Numbered from the stretch's first letter, positions 54,815 to 62,218 are shown. The stretch is DNA of 64,000 bases from JBFGCM01 sp041581135 (GCA_041581135.1 JBFGCM010000001.1:1-64000), one strand, 5' to 3'. Program-made: numbers and translations. The notes: generated by a model from the sequence alone, not told the origin.

Positions 54815-55429
54815 GTGACGCCTGAGCCAGTCGACATACCCCCGCCTGAGCCGTCGGAGGTGCGCGACCTGGTGCGGCGCATCGTCGACGGGCTCTTGCA
54901 GGACGAGGCCGCTGCCGTGACGTCACCGCCGGCGCCGGAGGCTGAGCATGTGTCATCTTCGGTCCCGGGTCGGCTGCGGGTGGCGATCGGAGCCGACCAC
55001 GGTGGGTACGCGATGAAGGAGCACCTGGCGTTCCGGCTCAGGGAGCGGGGCCACGATGTCTCGGACTGCGGCACGCACTCGACCGACGCCGTCGACTATC
55101 CGGACGTTGCGCTCGCCGTCGCCGAGTTGGTGGTGAGCGGAACATGCGACGTCGGCATCGTCGTCGACGGTGCCGGGATCGGGTCGGCGATGGCAGCCAA
55201 CAAGGTCCCGGGAGTCCGGGCCGCACTGTGTTACGACCTGTCGACGGCCCGCAACAGCCGCGAACACAACCACGCTAACGTCCTCACCCTGGGCGCCGGC
55301 CTCATCGGCAATGGGCTGGCATGGCAGATCGTCGACGAGTGGCTGTCGGTGCCGTGGGGGGAAGGGCGGCATGCCAGGCGAGTGGCGAAGATCAGCGACA
55401 TCGAGCGACGGTATGGCGGCAATGGATAG
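54815..55429 (+). CDS. rpiB: RpiB/LacAB-like sugar-phosphate isomerase with N-terminal encapsulation-peptide-like helix
   Basis: 204 residues, about 55 more than a typical RpiB. Residues 14-29 (SEVRDLVRRIVDGLLQ) form an amphipathic helix joined to the catalytic domain by a Pro/Ala/Ser linker, like the encapsulation peptides of microcompartment cargo. The RpiB domain begins RVAIGADHGG. Residue 118 is Asp in DGAGIGSAMAANK where classical RpiB has the catalytic Cys of CGTGIG; the REHNHANVLTLGAG region is kept. It may interconvert pentose phosphates, but activity is uncertain. Start at GTG 54815 with GAGGAG 12 nt upstream; TTG 54803 is an alternative. Confidence 0.82.
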   Translation: MTPEPVDIPPPEPSEVRDLVRRIVDGLLQDEAAAVTSPPAPEAEHVSSSVPGRLRVAIGADHGGYAMKEHLAFRLRERGHDVSDCGTHSTDAVDYPDVALAVAELVVSGTCDVGIVVDGAGIGSAMAANKVPGVRAALCYDLSTARNSREHNHANVLTLGAGLIGNGLAWQIVDEWLSVPWGEGRHARRVAKISDIERRYGGNG

Positions 55430-56276
55430 GGAACAGCTCATCGAGGCCGTCACGCGAGAGGTGCTGTCCGTGCTCGCCGGCGGGACCGACCCCTGTGCCC
55501 ACTGCGAGGGCAGTTGTGCCGCCCACAGCTCGGACCGGGTGCGCACGGTGGTTGCCAACGGCGCCGACCGGGTCTCGTTCAACGGCAACGCCGCCGACGT
55601 TCCGCTCGACCTGGCCAGGTACATCGACCACACGTTGCTCAAGCCCGACGCCACCGCCTCTCAGATCGACAAGCTGTGCGCCGAAGCAGTCGAATACGGG
55701 TTCGCCTCGGTGTGCGTCAACCCCACCTGGATCCGCCGGGCCGCCTCCAAGGTGCGCGGCAGCGACGTGAAGGTGTGCTCGGTGATCGGGTTCCCGTTGG
55801 GGGCCACCACGCCGGAGATCAAGGCCATGGAGACCCGCAAGGCGCTCCGTGACGGGGCGCGGGAGATCGACATGGTCATCAACATCGGCGCCCTCAAGTC
55901 CGGCGACGCCGACCTCGTACGTGCGGACATCGCCAAGGTCGCCGAGGCGTCTCATGAGGTGGGTGCCATCACCAAGGTCATCATCGAGGCGGGTCTGCTC
56001 ACCGACTACGAGAAGGTGCTGGCCTGCGCCCTCGCCAAGCAGGGCAAGGCCGACTACGTGAAGACCTCGACCGGCTTCGGGGCGGGTGGTGCCACCGTCT
56101 ACGACGTGGCTTTGATGCGGGAAACCGTCGGACCCGAGATGGGCGTGAAGGCGTCAGGTGGCGTCCGCACCACCGAGGAGGCAGAGGAGATGATCGCCGC
56201 GGGAGCAACCCGCATCGGCGCTTCCGCGGGAATCAGCATCGTGAGCGGAGAAGGAGCCGGTGATGAGCGACATTGA
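55422..56276 (+). CDS. deoC: Deoxyribose-phosphate aldolase with N-terminal encapsulation-peptide-like helix
   Basis: 284 residues, about 60 longer than ordinary DeoC. The N-terminal helix MDREQLIEAVTREVLSVLAG is amphipathic and is followed by a Cys-rich patch CAHCEGSC (Cys25, 28, 32). The TIM barrel is complete, with Asp150 in EIDMVINIG and two lysines, Lys214 in VKTSTGFG (Schiff base) and Lys243 in GVKASGG. It cleaves 2-deoxyribose-5-phosphate to glyceraldehyde-3-phosphate and acetaldehyde. Overlaps rpiB by 8 nt and the BMC-T gene by 14 nt. ATG 55413 is an alternative start. Confidence 0.92.
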   Translation: MDREQLIEAVTREVLSVLAGGTDPCAHCEGSCAAHSSDRVRTVVANGADRVSFNGNAADVPLDLARYIDHTLLKPDATASQIDKLCAEAVEYGFASVCVNPTWIRRAASKVRGSDVKVCSVIGFPLGATTPEIKAMETRKALRDGAREIDMVINIGALKSGDADLVRADIAKVAEASHEVGAITKVIIEAGLLTDYEKVLACALAKQGKADYVKTSTGFGAGGATVYDVALMRETVGPEMGVKASGGVRTTEEAEEMIAAGATRIGASAGISIVSGEGAGDERH

Positions 56277-56892
56277 TCTCAGGAGCTACGCGTTCCTGGA
56301 CAGCCTGCAGCCCCAGTACGCGGCATTCCTCGGCACTGTCGCCCAGGGATTCCTCCCACTGGCCGGGGACGCCTCGTTGTACGTCGAGGTGGCGCCGGGC
56401 ATCGAGATCAACCGGCTCACCGATGTCGCGCTGAAGTCCACCAAGGTCAAGCCCGGGATGCAGATCGTCGAGCGCTACTACGGCATGCTGGAGATCCACT
56501 CACCTGACCAGCACGAGACCCGCGCCGCCGGTGAAGCGATCCTCGAGGCCATCGGGAAGACCGAGCCCGACCGGCTCAAGCCGCGGATCCTCTCCAGCCA
56601 GGTGATACGGCGGGTCGATGACCACCAGACGCAGCTCATCAACCGGGTCCGCCACGGCAACATGCTCATACCGGGACAGACCTTCTACGTCTTGGAGTGC
56701 GAGCCGGCGGCGTACGCCCCCCTCGCCGCCAACGAGGCAGAGAAGGCGGCCGACATCAACGTGCTCGAGGTGCGCGCCTTCGGCTCGATGGGGCGGGTCT
56801 ACCTCGGCGGCGAGGAACGCGACATCGATGTGGGATGGCGTGCCGCCGTCGCCGCGCTGGAAGGGCTCGAAGGCCGCGAAGCCAGCAAGTGA
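56263..56892 (+). CDS. BMC-T shell protein, permuted and double-stacking type (CsoS1D/CcmP-like)
   Basis: 209 residues from ATG 56263, with AAGGAG 6 nt upstream. Two permuted BMC domains: LRSYAFLDSLQPQ and EVAPGIEINRLTDVALKSTKV in the first half, LINRVRHGNMLIPGQTFYVLE and the ANEAEKAADI segment in the second. This is the CsoS1D/CcmP type that forms stacked trimers with a large gated pore; the Glu-Arg gate pair is seen at residues 70-71 (VERYYG). It forms trimeric pseudohexamers in the shell of the microcompartment. Overlaps deoC. Confidence 0.93.
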   Translation: MSDIDLRSYAFLDSLQPQYAAFLGTVAQGFLPLAGDASLYVEVAPGIEINRLTDVALKSTKVKPGMQIVERYYGMLEIHSPDQHETRAAGEAILEAIGKTEPDRLKPRILSSQVIRRVDDHQTQLINRVRHGNMLIPGQTFYVLECEPAAYAPLAANEAEKAADINVLEVRAFGSMGRVYLGGEERDIDVGWRAAVAALEGLEGREASK

Positions 56893-56935
56893 ACGACGAG
56901 AATCCACCAGAACGAGAGACAAAGGAGAAGCGTCA

Positions 56936-57238
56936 ATGGCAGAAGCCCTTGGGATGATCGAGACCCGCGGCTTCGCTGCGATGGTCGAGGCGTCCGATGC
57001 CATGGTCAAGGCAGCGAAGGTGGAGCTGGTCTCCTACGAGAAGACCGGCGGTGGGTATGTCACCTCGGTCGTCCGTGGCGATGTGGCAGCCGTCAAGGCG
57101 GCGGTCGACGCCGGCATTCGCAGCGCAGAGAAGGTGGGCGAGGTCATCTCCAGCCACGTCATCGCTCGGCCGCATCTCAACATCGACCTGGTGCTGCCAC
57201 TGGGGCGGGCCGACGAGGCCCAAGCCGAGCTCGGCTAG
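56936..57238 (+). CDS. BMC-H hexameric shell protein
   Basis: 100 residues from ATG 56936 with AAAGGAGAAG about 5 nt upstream. A single Pfam00936-type BMC domain: ALGMIETRGFAAMVEASDAMVKAAKVELV at the N terminus and the pore loop segment YEKTGGGYVTSVVRGD. It forms hexagonal tiles that make up most of the shell facets. A longer reading from 56618 is an antisense-free extension into the previous gene and is not used. Only one BMC-H gene is present, so the facets would be made of a single hexamer type plus BMC-T trimers. Confidence 0.96.
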   Translation: MAEALGMIETRGFAAMVEASDAMVKAAKVELVSYEKTGGGYVTSVVRGDVAAVKAAVDAGIRSAEKVGEVISSHVIARPHLNIDLVLPLGRADEAQAELG

Positions 57239-57252
57239 ACGGACACCACGCC

Positions 57253-57540
57253 GTGCATCTGGGACGTGTCGCCGGCACGCTGGTTGCGAGCCGCAAAGAC
57301 CCTCACATGGAGGGGATGACCTTTCTCGTCCTTCGCCAGTTGGACGTGGCCGCCGAGGAGACCGGCGGCTACGTGGTCGCGGTCGATGCCGTGGGAGCCG
57401 GTGTCGGAGAGGTGGTGATGTACGCCTCCGGTAGCTCGGCGCGCCAGACGGTGCTCACCAAGGACCGCCCGTGCGACGCGGTGATCATGGCCATCGTGGA
57501 CACGTGGGAGGTCGACGGGGACGAGGTCTACCGCAAGTGA
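57253..57540 (+). CDS. BMC-P (EutN/CcmL) pentameric vertex protein, copy 1
   Basis: 95 residues from GTG 57253. EutN/CcmL domain: MHLGRVAGTLVASRKDPHMEG at the N terminus, FLVLRQLDV, VAVDAVGAGVGEVVMYASGSSARQT and DAVIMAIVD. It forms the pentamers at the vertices. First of three paralogues in the operon. Its last codons overlap the aldehyde dehydrogenase start. Confidence 0.93.
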   Translation: MHLGRVAGTLVASRKDPHMEGMTFLVLRQLDVAAEETGGYVVAVDAVGAGVGEVVMYASGSSARQTVLTKDRPCDAVIMAIVDTWEVDGDEVYRK

Positions 57541-58997
57541 AGATCGACGACCAGGAGATCCAAGCGATCATCGAGCGGGTCCGCAGCCGGCTCGGTGATG
57601 CCGAGGGGTCCTTGCGGCCCGCAGCCACCATGCGCGCCCAGTCACAGGTGGCGGCGTCGGCGGTGGAGTACGGCGACGGCATCCATCGGACGGTGGATGC
57701 TGCGGTGGCCGCCGCCGCCAGGGCGTTCGTCCACTACCGCGAAATGGGGTTGGAGAAGCGGCGCGAGATCATCGAATCCATCCGGCGCTCCATGTCCGAC
57801 CACGGGGAGCAGCTGGCCTACATGGCTCACGCCGAGACCGGTCTGGGACGGCCGGAGGACAAGGCCGTGAAGAACCGGTTGGTGACCACCAAGACCCCCG
57901 GACCCGAGGACCTGGAGCCTCAGGCCGTGACTGGAGATTCCGGGATGATGGTCACCGAGTTCGCCCCCTATGGCGTGATCGCGGCCATCACGCCCACCAC
58001 GAACCCCACGTCGACGATCATCAACAACACCATCGCCATCCTCTCGGCCGGCAACGCAGTCGTCTTCAACGTGCACCCCAATGCCAAGAGCGTGTCCGCC
58101 GAGAACGTGCGCCTGCTGAACCGAGCGATCGTCGCCGCCGGCGGGCCTGAGGATCTCGTAACGGCGATTCCCGACCCCACCATCGACAGCGCCAAGGCGG
58201 TGATGCACCATCCCGATGTGCGCCTGTTGCTCGTGACGGGTGGCCCCGGGGTGGTTCGCGAGGCGCTGAACACCGACAAGAAGGTGATCGCCGCCGGGCC
58301 GGGCAATCCGCCGGCCGTGGTGGACCAGACCGCCGATGTGGAGCAAGCGGGTCGCGACATCGTGCGGGGCGCCTCGTTCGACAACAACGTCATCTGCACC
58401 GACGAGAAGACCACGATCGCCGTCGATACGGTTGCCGACCGTCTCGTCCAGTCGATGGCGGCCAACGGCGGGTACCGCTTGAAGGAACACGAGATCAAGA
58501 AGCTGGAGCGCGTCATCTTCCGTGAGCTGGGCCCACCCAACAAGCCGGGGATGATCAACCCGGCCTGGATCGGCAAGAACGCCGGGGCGATCCTCGCCGA
58601 GATCGGCATCCAGGTGGACCGCGACGTGCGCCTCCTCATCGCCGAGGTGCCGGTGGAGCACAACCTGGTGTGGACCGAACAGATGATGCCGGTGATGCCG
58701 GTGGCCCGAGTCCAGAACGTGGACGACGCCATCTCGCTGGCGGTCCGCTCCGAACACGGATTCCGTCACACGGCCTCCATCCACTCGACGAACGTCGACA
58801 CCATCACCCGCATGGCGCGAGCCATGAACTGCTCGATCTTCGTGGCCAATGCTCCCAACTACGCCGGGCTCGGCGAGGGTGGTGAGGGCTTCACGTCGTT
58901 CTCCATCGCCAGCCCGACCGGTGAGGGACTCACCCGCCCGCGCTCGTTCTCCCGAGTGCGGCGCGTCTCGGTGGTTGGCGCCCTCCGGATCGTGTAG
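57537..58997 (+). CDS. CoA-acylating aldehyde dehydrogenase (EutE/PduP-like) with encapsulation-peptide-like N terminus
   Basis: 486 residues from GTG 57537 (GTGA overlap with the BMC-P stop). N-terminal amphipathic helix QEIQAIIERVRSRLGDAEG, then a linker, then the CoA-acylating ALDH fold: ITPTTNPTSTIINNTIAI, the nucleophile Cys287 in FDNNVICTDEK, and the NAD region VTGGPGVVREALNT. Converts acetaldehyde with CoA and NAD+ to acetyl-CoA and NADH, probably using acetaldehyde made by DeoC inside the shell. The next gene begins at its stop codon. Confidence 0.94.
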   Translation: MKIDDQEIQAIIERVRSRLGDAEGSLRPAATMRAQSQVAASAVEYGDGIHRTVDAAVAAAARAFVHYREMGLEKRREIIESIRRSMSDHGEQLAYMAHAETGLGRPEDKAVKNRLVTTKTPGPEDLEPQAVTGDSGMMVTEFAPYGVIAAITPTTNPTSTIINNTIAILSAGNAVVFNVHPNAKSVSAENVRLLNRAIVAAGGPEDLVTAIPDPTIDSAKAVMHHPDVRLLLVTGGPGVVREALNTDKKVIAAGPGNPPAVVDQTADVEQAGRDIVRGASFDNNVICTDEKTTIAVDTVADRLVQSMAANGGYRLKEHEIKKLERVIFRELGPPNKPGMINPAWIGKNAGAILAEIGIQVDRDVRLLIAEVPVEHNLVWTEQMMPVMPVARVQNVDDAISLAVRSEHGFRHTASIHSTNVDTITRMARAMNCSIFVANAPNYAGLGEGGEGFTSFSIASPTGEGLTRPRSFSRVRRVSVVGALRIV

Positions 58998-59593
58998 TGC
59001 CGCACCCGGCCGTCGCCCTGCTCGAGTTCTCGTCCGTAGCCCACGGCATCGCGGCGGGGGACGCCATGGTGAAGGCGGCCCCGGTCGGTGCGATCCACGC
59101 CGGGTCCGTCCAACCCGGGAAGTACCTCGTGCTGGTGGCCGGAGACACCGCCAGCGTGGCGACCGCCGTCGAGGCCGGGCAGGCGACGTCGGCGAGTGCC
59201 CACCTGGCGACGGTCTTCCTCCCGGACATTCACCCCGATGTCTCTGCTGCCATCAGGGGGAGCAGGGCCGACCCTGACGGAGAAGCACTCGGCATCGTGG
59301 AGACGACCACCGTGAGCGACGCCATCGCCGCCGCCGACGCAGGGGTGAAGGGCGCTGCGGTCGTGCTTCACGCCATTCGCATGGCGGACGGTCTCGGCGG
59401 CAAGGGGTATGCGTTGTTCGCCGGGCCGGTCGCCGAGGTGGAAGCCGCCATCGAGATCGGATCGGCCCGAGTGGCGCCCGATGTGCTCATCGGCGCGGTG
59501 GTCGTGCCGCAGCTCCATGCCGAGATGGCCGCCAACGTGTGGACTGAGCCCCGCTTTCGCCGAGTCGTGGCGAGCCCGGACGAAGTCTCCTGA
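58997..59593 (+). CDS. BMC-T tandem-domain trimeric shell protein (single layer type)
   Basis: 198 residues from GTG 58997. Two BMC domains in tandem: ALLEFSSVAHGIAAGDAMVKAAPV with GKYLVLVAGDTASV in the first, and GIVETTTVSDAIAAADAGVKGAAV with GGKGYALFAGPVAEV in the second. No cysteine is present near the pore loops, so an Fe-S pore as in PduT is unlikely. The architecture resembles the non-stacking BMC-T of Haliangium-type shells. Overlaps the following BMC-P gene by TGATG. Confidence 0.92.
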   Translation: MPHPAVALLEFSSVAHGIAAGDAMVKAAPVGAIHAGSVQPGKYLVLVAGDTASVATAVEAGQATSASAHLATVFLPDIHPDVSAAIRGSRADPDGEALGIVETTTVSDAIAAADAGVKGAAVVLHAIRMADGLGGKGYALFAGPVAEVEAAIEIGSARVAPDVLIGAVVVPQLHAEMAANVWTEPRFRRVVASPDEVS

Positions 59594-59883
59594 TGCAGCT
59601 GGGACGCGTCACCGGGACGGTGGTGGCCACCGTGAAGACCCCCGGACTCGAAGGAGTCCGCTTCCTGGTGGTGCAACCCCTGGACCGCCGACGTCAGCCC
59701 TCCGGGGAAGCGGTGGTGGCGGCCGACGCGGTGCACATGGCCGGCCGAGGTGAGCTCGTGTACTTCGTGTCCTCCCGCGAGGCGGCCCAGGCGATGCCCG
59801 ACACCTTCGTCCCGGTGGATCATGCCATCGTCGGCATCGTCGACGCCATCGAGTCCTCCGGTCACGGAGCAGAGCCGCTGTGA
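59593..59883 (+). CDS. BMC-P (EutN/CcmL) pentameric vertex protein, copy 2
   Basis: 96 residues from ATG 59593 overlapping the BMC-T stop. EutN/CcmL pattern LGRVTGTVVATVKTPGLEGVRFLVV, then VVAADAVHMAGRGELVYFVSSREAAQAM and DHAIVGIVD. The pore-facing segment differs from the other two copies (HMAGRGELVYF versus GAGVGEVVMYA), so its vertex may have a separate role. Confidence 0.92.
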   Translation: MQLGRVTGTVVATVKTPGLEGVRFLVVQPLDRRRQPSGEAVVAADAVHMAGRGELVYFVSSREAAQAMPDTFVPVDHAIVGIVDAIESSGHGAEPL

Positions 59884-59908
59884 GCCCGGTGCTATGGGGT
59901 GGCGGCCG

Positions 59909-60178
59909 ATGAAGGTGGCCCGGGTCGCCGGCACCGTGGTCTCCACCATCAAGGCGCCCGTGTTCGAAGCGCGCACACTCTTGTTGTGCGACCTGCTCGA
60001 TGCTGACGGGGTTGCCGCCGGGTACGTCATCGCCCTCGACCTGGTGGGCGCCGGAGCGGGCGAGACCGTGCTCGTGCTGGACGAGGGCAGCTCGGCCCGC
60101 CAGCTGCTCGGCATGGAGGTGGCGCCCGTGCGCGCCGTCATCGTGGCCATTGTCGATCACGTCGAAGGCATGGGGTGA
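59909..60178 (+). CDS. BMC-P (EutN/CcmL) pentameric vertex protein, copy 3
   Basis: 89 residues from ATG 59909; ATG 59894 is an alternative, but the family starts at MKVARVAGTVVSTIK. Contains VALDL-type region VIALDLVGAGAGETVLVLDEGSSARQLL and VRAVIVAIVDHVEG. Third vertex protein of the operon. The last codons overlap the lipoprotein start (GTGA). Confidence 0.92.
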   Translation: MKVARVAGTVVSTIKAPVFEARTLLLCDLLDADGVAAGYVIALDLVGAGAGETVLVLDEGSSARQLLGMEVAPVRAVIVAIVDHVEGMG

Positions 60179-60579
60179 GCGGGCGGTCTCTACTCGCCGG
60201 GCTGCTCTTGGTGCTGGCGGCGTGTGACGGCGAGTCGATCGATGCTGCCAAGGTGGACACCTGTGACGATCTGCCTGCGGTGGGCATCGAGCTCGTGGAG
60301 CGCTACCTCGAAGCGCTCGAGGGCCAGCCCATCACGGTGCTCACCGGTCGGGAGCCTGCGCCTCCAGAGATCGAGGAGTTGGACGCGGCCGGCGCCACGC
60401 TGGACGCCCGGGCCGCCGCCCTGGGCTGTGACCCGGTGGCATTGAACGCTGCGGTGGTCGTCGGGATCTCGGATCTGGATACGGAAGATCCGGCGGGTCG
60501 GCTGCTGCTCGAGCAAGTACGAGCCGGCGTCGATGCGCCGCTGCCGCCAACGCCCACGGAGCCGCCCGGCGACGGATGA
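60175..60579 (+). CDS. Putative lipoprotein, last gene of the BMC operon
   Basis: 134 residues from GTG 60175 (overlap of 4 nt with BMC-P copy 3). Signal MSGRSLLAGLLLVLAAC with a lipobox and lipidated Cys17; the mature part is mainly helical and acidic, with two further Cys residues at about 29 and 82 that could form a disulfide, and a Pro-rich tail. No family recognised. Its coupling to a cytoplasmic shell operon is unexpected and may be only transcriptional convenience. Confidence 0.65.
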   Translation: MSGRSLLAGLLLVLAACDGESIDAAKVDTCDDLPAVGIELVERYLEALEGQPITVLTGREPAPPEIEELDAAGATLDARAAALGCDPVALNAAVVVGISDLDTEDPAGRLLLEQVRAGVDAPLPPTPTEPPGDG

Positions 60580-60585
60580 CGCCCG

Positions 60586-61299
60586 TCAGCGCGGGGTGTT
60601 GGTGAGACGTGACGCCGCAGGCTCGTCCAGGAACCAGTGAGCGCGCGCCGCGCCGTCGATCACGCGCCCTGCCGGGAGATCCGCTTCCTGATCGAGGATG
60701 CGGTGTACCGCGTCTGCTTTCGCTTCACCTGAGACGATGAAGACGAGGTCTCGGGCGGCCCACAGCATCGGCAGCGTTGCCGTGAGCCGCCAGGCCATCT
60801 TGGACTCCACCCATGTCGCCACGTACGAGCGCTCCATCTCGGCCAACGCGTCCGTGCCCGGGAACAGCGAAGCCGTGTGGCCATCGTCGCCGAGTCCGAG
60901 GATGACGACGTCCGCCTGGGGTCGACCGTCCACCATCGGCATGAACGTCTCCAACCGCAGCTCGTAGGCGGCCGCAGCGTCGTGGGGATCTCCCACGTGC
61001 CAGTCGGGTGCGTGGAGTCGCGACGGGATGTGGTCGACGAGCTCGCTCCTCGCCATGCCTGCGTTGGAGTCTTCGTGATGGCTCGGCACCCATCGTTCGT
61101 CGCCGAGCCAGATGTCCACCTGGTCCCACGGCGCGTGTTCGCCACGTAGGGCGCGGTACGTGGCCCGCGGCGTCGCTCCTCCTGCCAGGCCCAGCGAGGC
61201 GGGGCGATTCAGATCGCGCAGCGTCCGCGACACGAACCCGGCCGCCTCGGTCGCCAGGAGCTGCGCAGTCGGGTAGATGGTGACGTCGATGATCGGCAC
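60586..61299 (-). CDS. pgl: 6-phosphogluconolactonase
   Basis: 237 residues. DevB/SOL family: SLGLAGGATPRATYRAL, DIWLGDERWVPSHHEDSNAGMAR and LGLGDDGHTASLFPGTDAL are the family motifs. Hydrolyses 6-phosphogluconolactone to 6-phosphogluconate in the oxidative pentose phosphate pathway. GTG start at 61299 with a TAGCCT box directly adjacent. Convergent with the BMC operon, so probably not part of it. Confidence 0.93.
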   Translation of the reverse strand: MPIIDVTIYPTAQLLATEAAGFVSRTLRDLNRPASLGLAGGATPRATYRALRGEHAPWDQVDIWLGDERWVPSHHEDSNAGMARSELVDHIPSRLHAPDWHVGDPHDAAAAYELRLETFMPMVDGRPQADVVILGLGDDGHTASLFPGTDALAEMERSYVATWVESKMAWRLTATLPMLWAARDLVFIVSGEAKADAVHRILDQEADLPAGRVIDGAARAHWFLDEPAASRLTNTPR

Positions 61300-61489
61300 A
61301 GGCTATCGGCTTGCGTCACGCTCCACCGTATCGGGCCCCTGGGTCCTTCTCGATGACCACCAGGAGTGTCGCTGAATGTCTAGTCAGCTGCACAGAGTGG
61401 TTACTTGTGATACCGTTGGCGCGTCGCCTGTGGGGGCGATCGCGTCGGTGGCGACCGGCGGTAGACGAATCGATACAGGGGATGTGGCG

Positions 61490-62197
61490 ATGCAGCAGCT
61501 CACGCGCCGAGAGGCGCTCAAGCGCGGTGCGGTGGTCGCAGGCGGAGTCGCTTGGATGACCCCCGTGGTGCAGGCGGTAGGGATGACCTCGGCATTCGCT
61601 CAGGCCGTCTCTCCAGGATGCATTCAGTACGTGATCAACTTCCAGGTCGACGCCAACGCGATATCACTGCCGGCAGGCACCATCGTCGACGAGCAGTGGG
61701 CGGCGTTCGGCATTCACTTCGAGTCGGGTTCGGCAACGCACCCGCTGATGATCTTCGACTCGTCGCTTCCGACCGGTGGCGATGTCGACCTCGGCACGCC
61801 CCATGAGGACTTCGGTGGCCCGGGAGTCGGGGCTGGTGGAGCCTCCGGGCAGCCCGGCGAGAACTCGGTGGGGCTGGGCAACGTGTTGATCATCTCCGAG
61901 GATGGCGACACCCTCGACCCTGATGACAATGCCGGCGGCGGTTCGATCATCGTGACGTTCGATGCCCCCACAGATGTCGAGTCCGTGCAGCTCCTGGACA
62001 TCGATGGCGACGAAGTAGCCGGCACCATCACCACGTACGACGACAGCAACAGCGTGATCGATGCCATGGCAATTGCTGCGCTCGGGGACAACAGCGTGCA
62101 GACGATCGACGTGGGTTCCACCGGCGTGAGCACACTCGAGATATTCCTCATCTCGAGTGGCGCAGTGCCTGCCATCACGGTCTGCCTCCCGCAGTAG
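61490..62197 (+). CDS. Tat-exported secreted protein with a beta-rich domain
   Basis: 235 residues from ATG 61490. The N terminus MQQLTRREALKRGAVVAGG is a twin-arginine signal, cleaved near residue 40 (AFAQA). The mature part contains AGTIVDEQWAAFGIHF, MIFDSSLPTGGDVDLGTPHEDFGGPG and LGNVLIISEDGDTLDPDDNAGGG, which resemble modules of secreted, anchor-type proteins found in many bacteria. No catalytic residues are seen. The 190-bp region upstream (61300-61489) has GATACC near 61420 but no clear promoter or gene. Confidence 0.7.
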   Translation: MQQLTRREALKRGAVVAGGVAWMTPVVQAVGMTSAFAQAVSPGCIQYVINFQVDANAISLPAGTIVDEQWAAFGIHFESGSATHPLMIFDSSLPTGGDVDLGTPHEDFGGPGVGAGGASGQPGENSVGLGNVLIISEDGDTLDPDDNAGGGSIIVTFDAPTDVESVQLLDIDGDEVAGTITTYDDSNSVIDAMAIAALGDNSVQTIDVGSTGVSTLEIFLISSGAVPAITVCLPQ

Positions 62198-62206
62198 TTG
62201 CAGCGC

Positions 62207-62212
62207 TAGCGT
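62207..62212 (+). promoter_or_regulatory. Putative -10 element (leaderless) for the alpha/beta hydrolase gene
   Basis: TAGCGT lies 6 nt before the ATG at 62219. Confidence 0.45.
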
Positions 62213-62218
62213 GCGCCC

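Noticed and set aside
56618..56935. Longer BMC-H reading starting in the BMC-T gene
   Set aside because: Upstream part is out-of-frame shadow of the BMC-T; ATG 56936 has a strong ribosome-binding site and matches the family start.
60586..61299. 6-phosphogluconolactonase as a BMC enzyme
   Set aside because: Opposite strand, no encapsulation peptide, and a normal-length housekeeping protein; proximity is not evidence.
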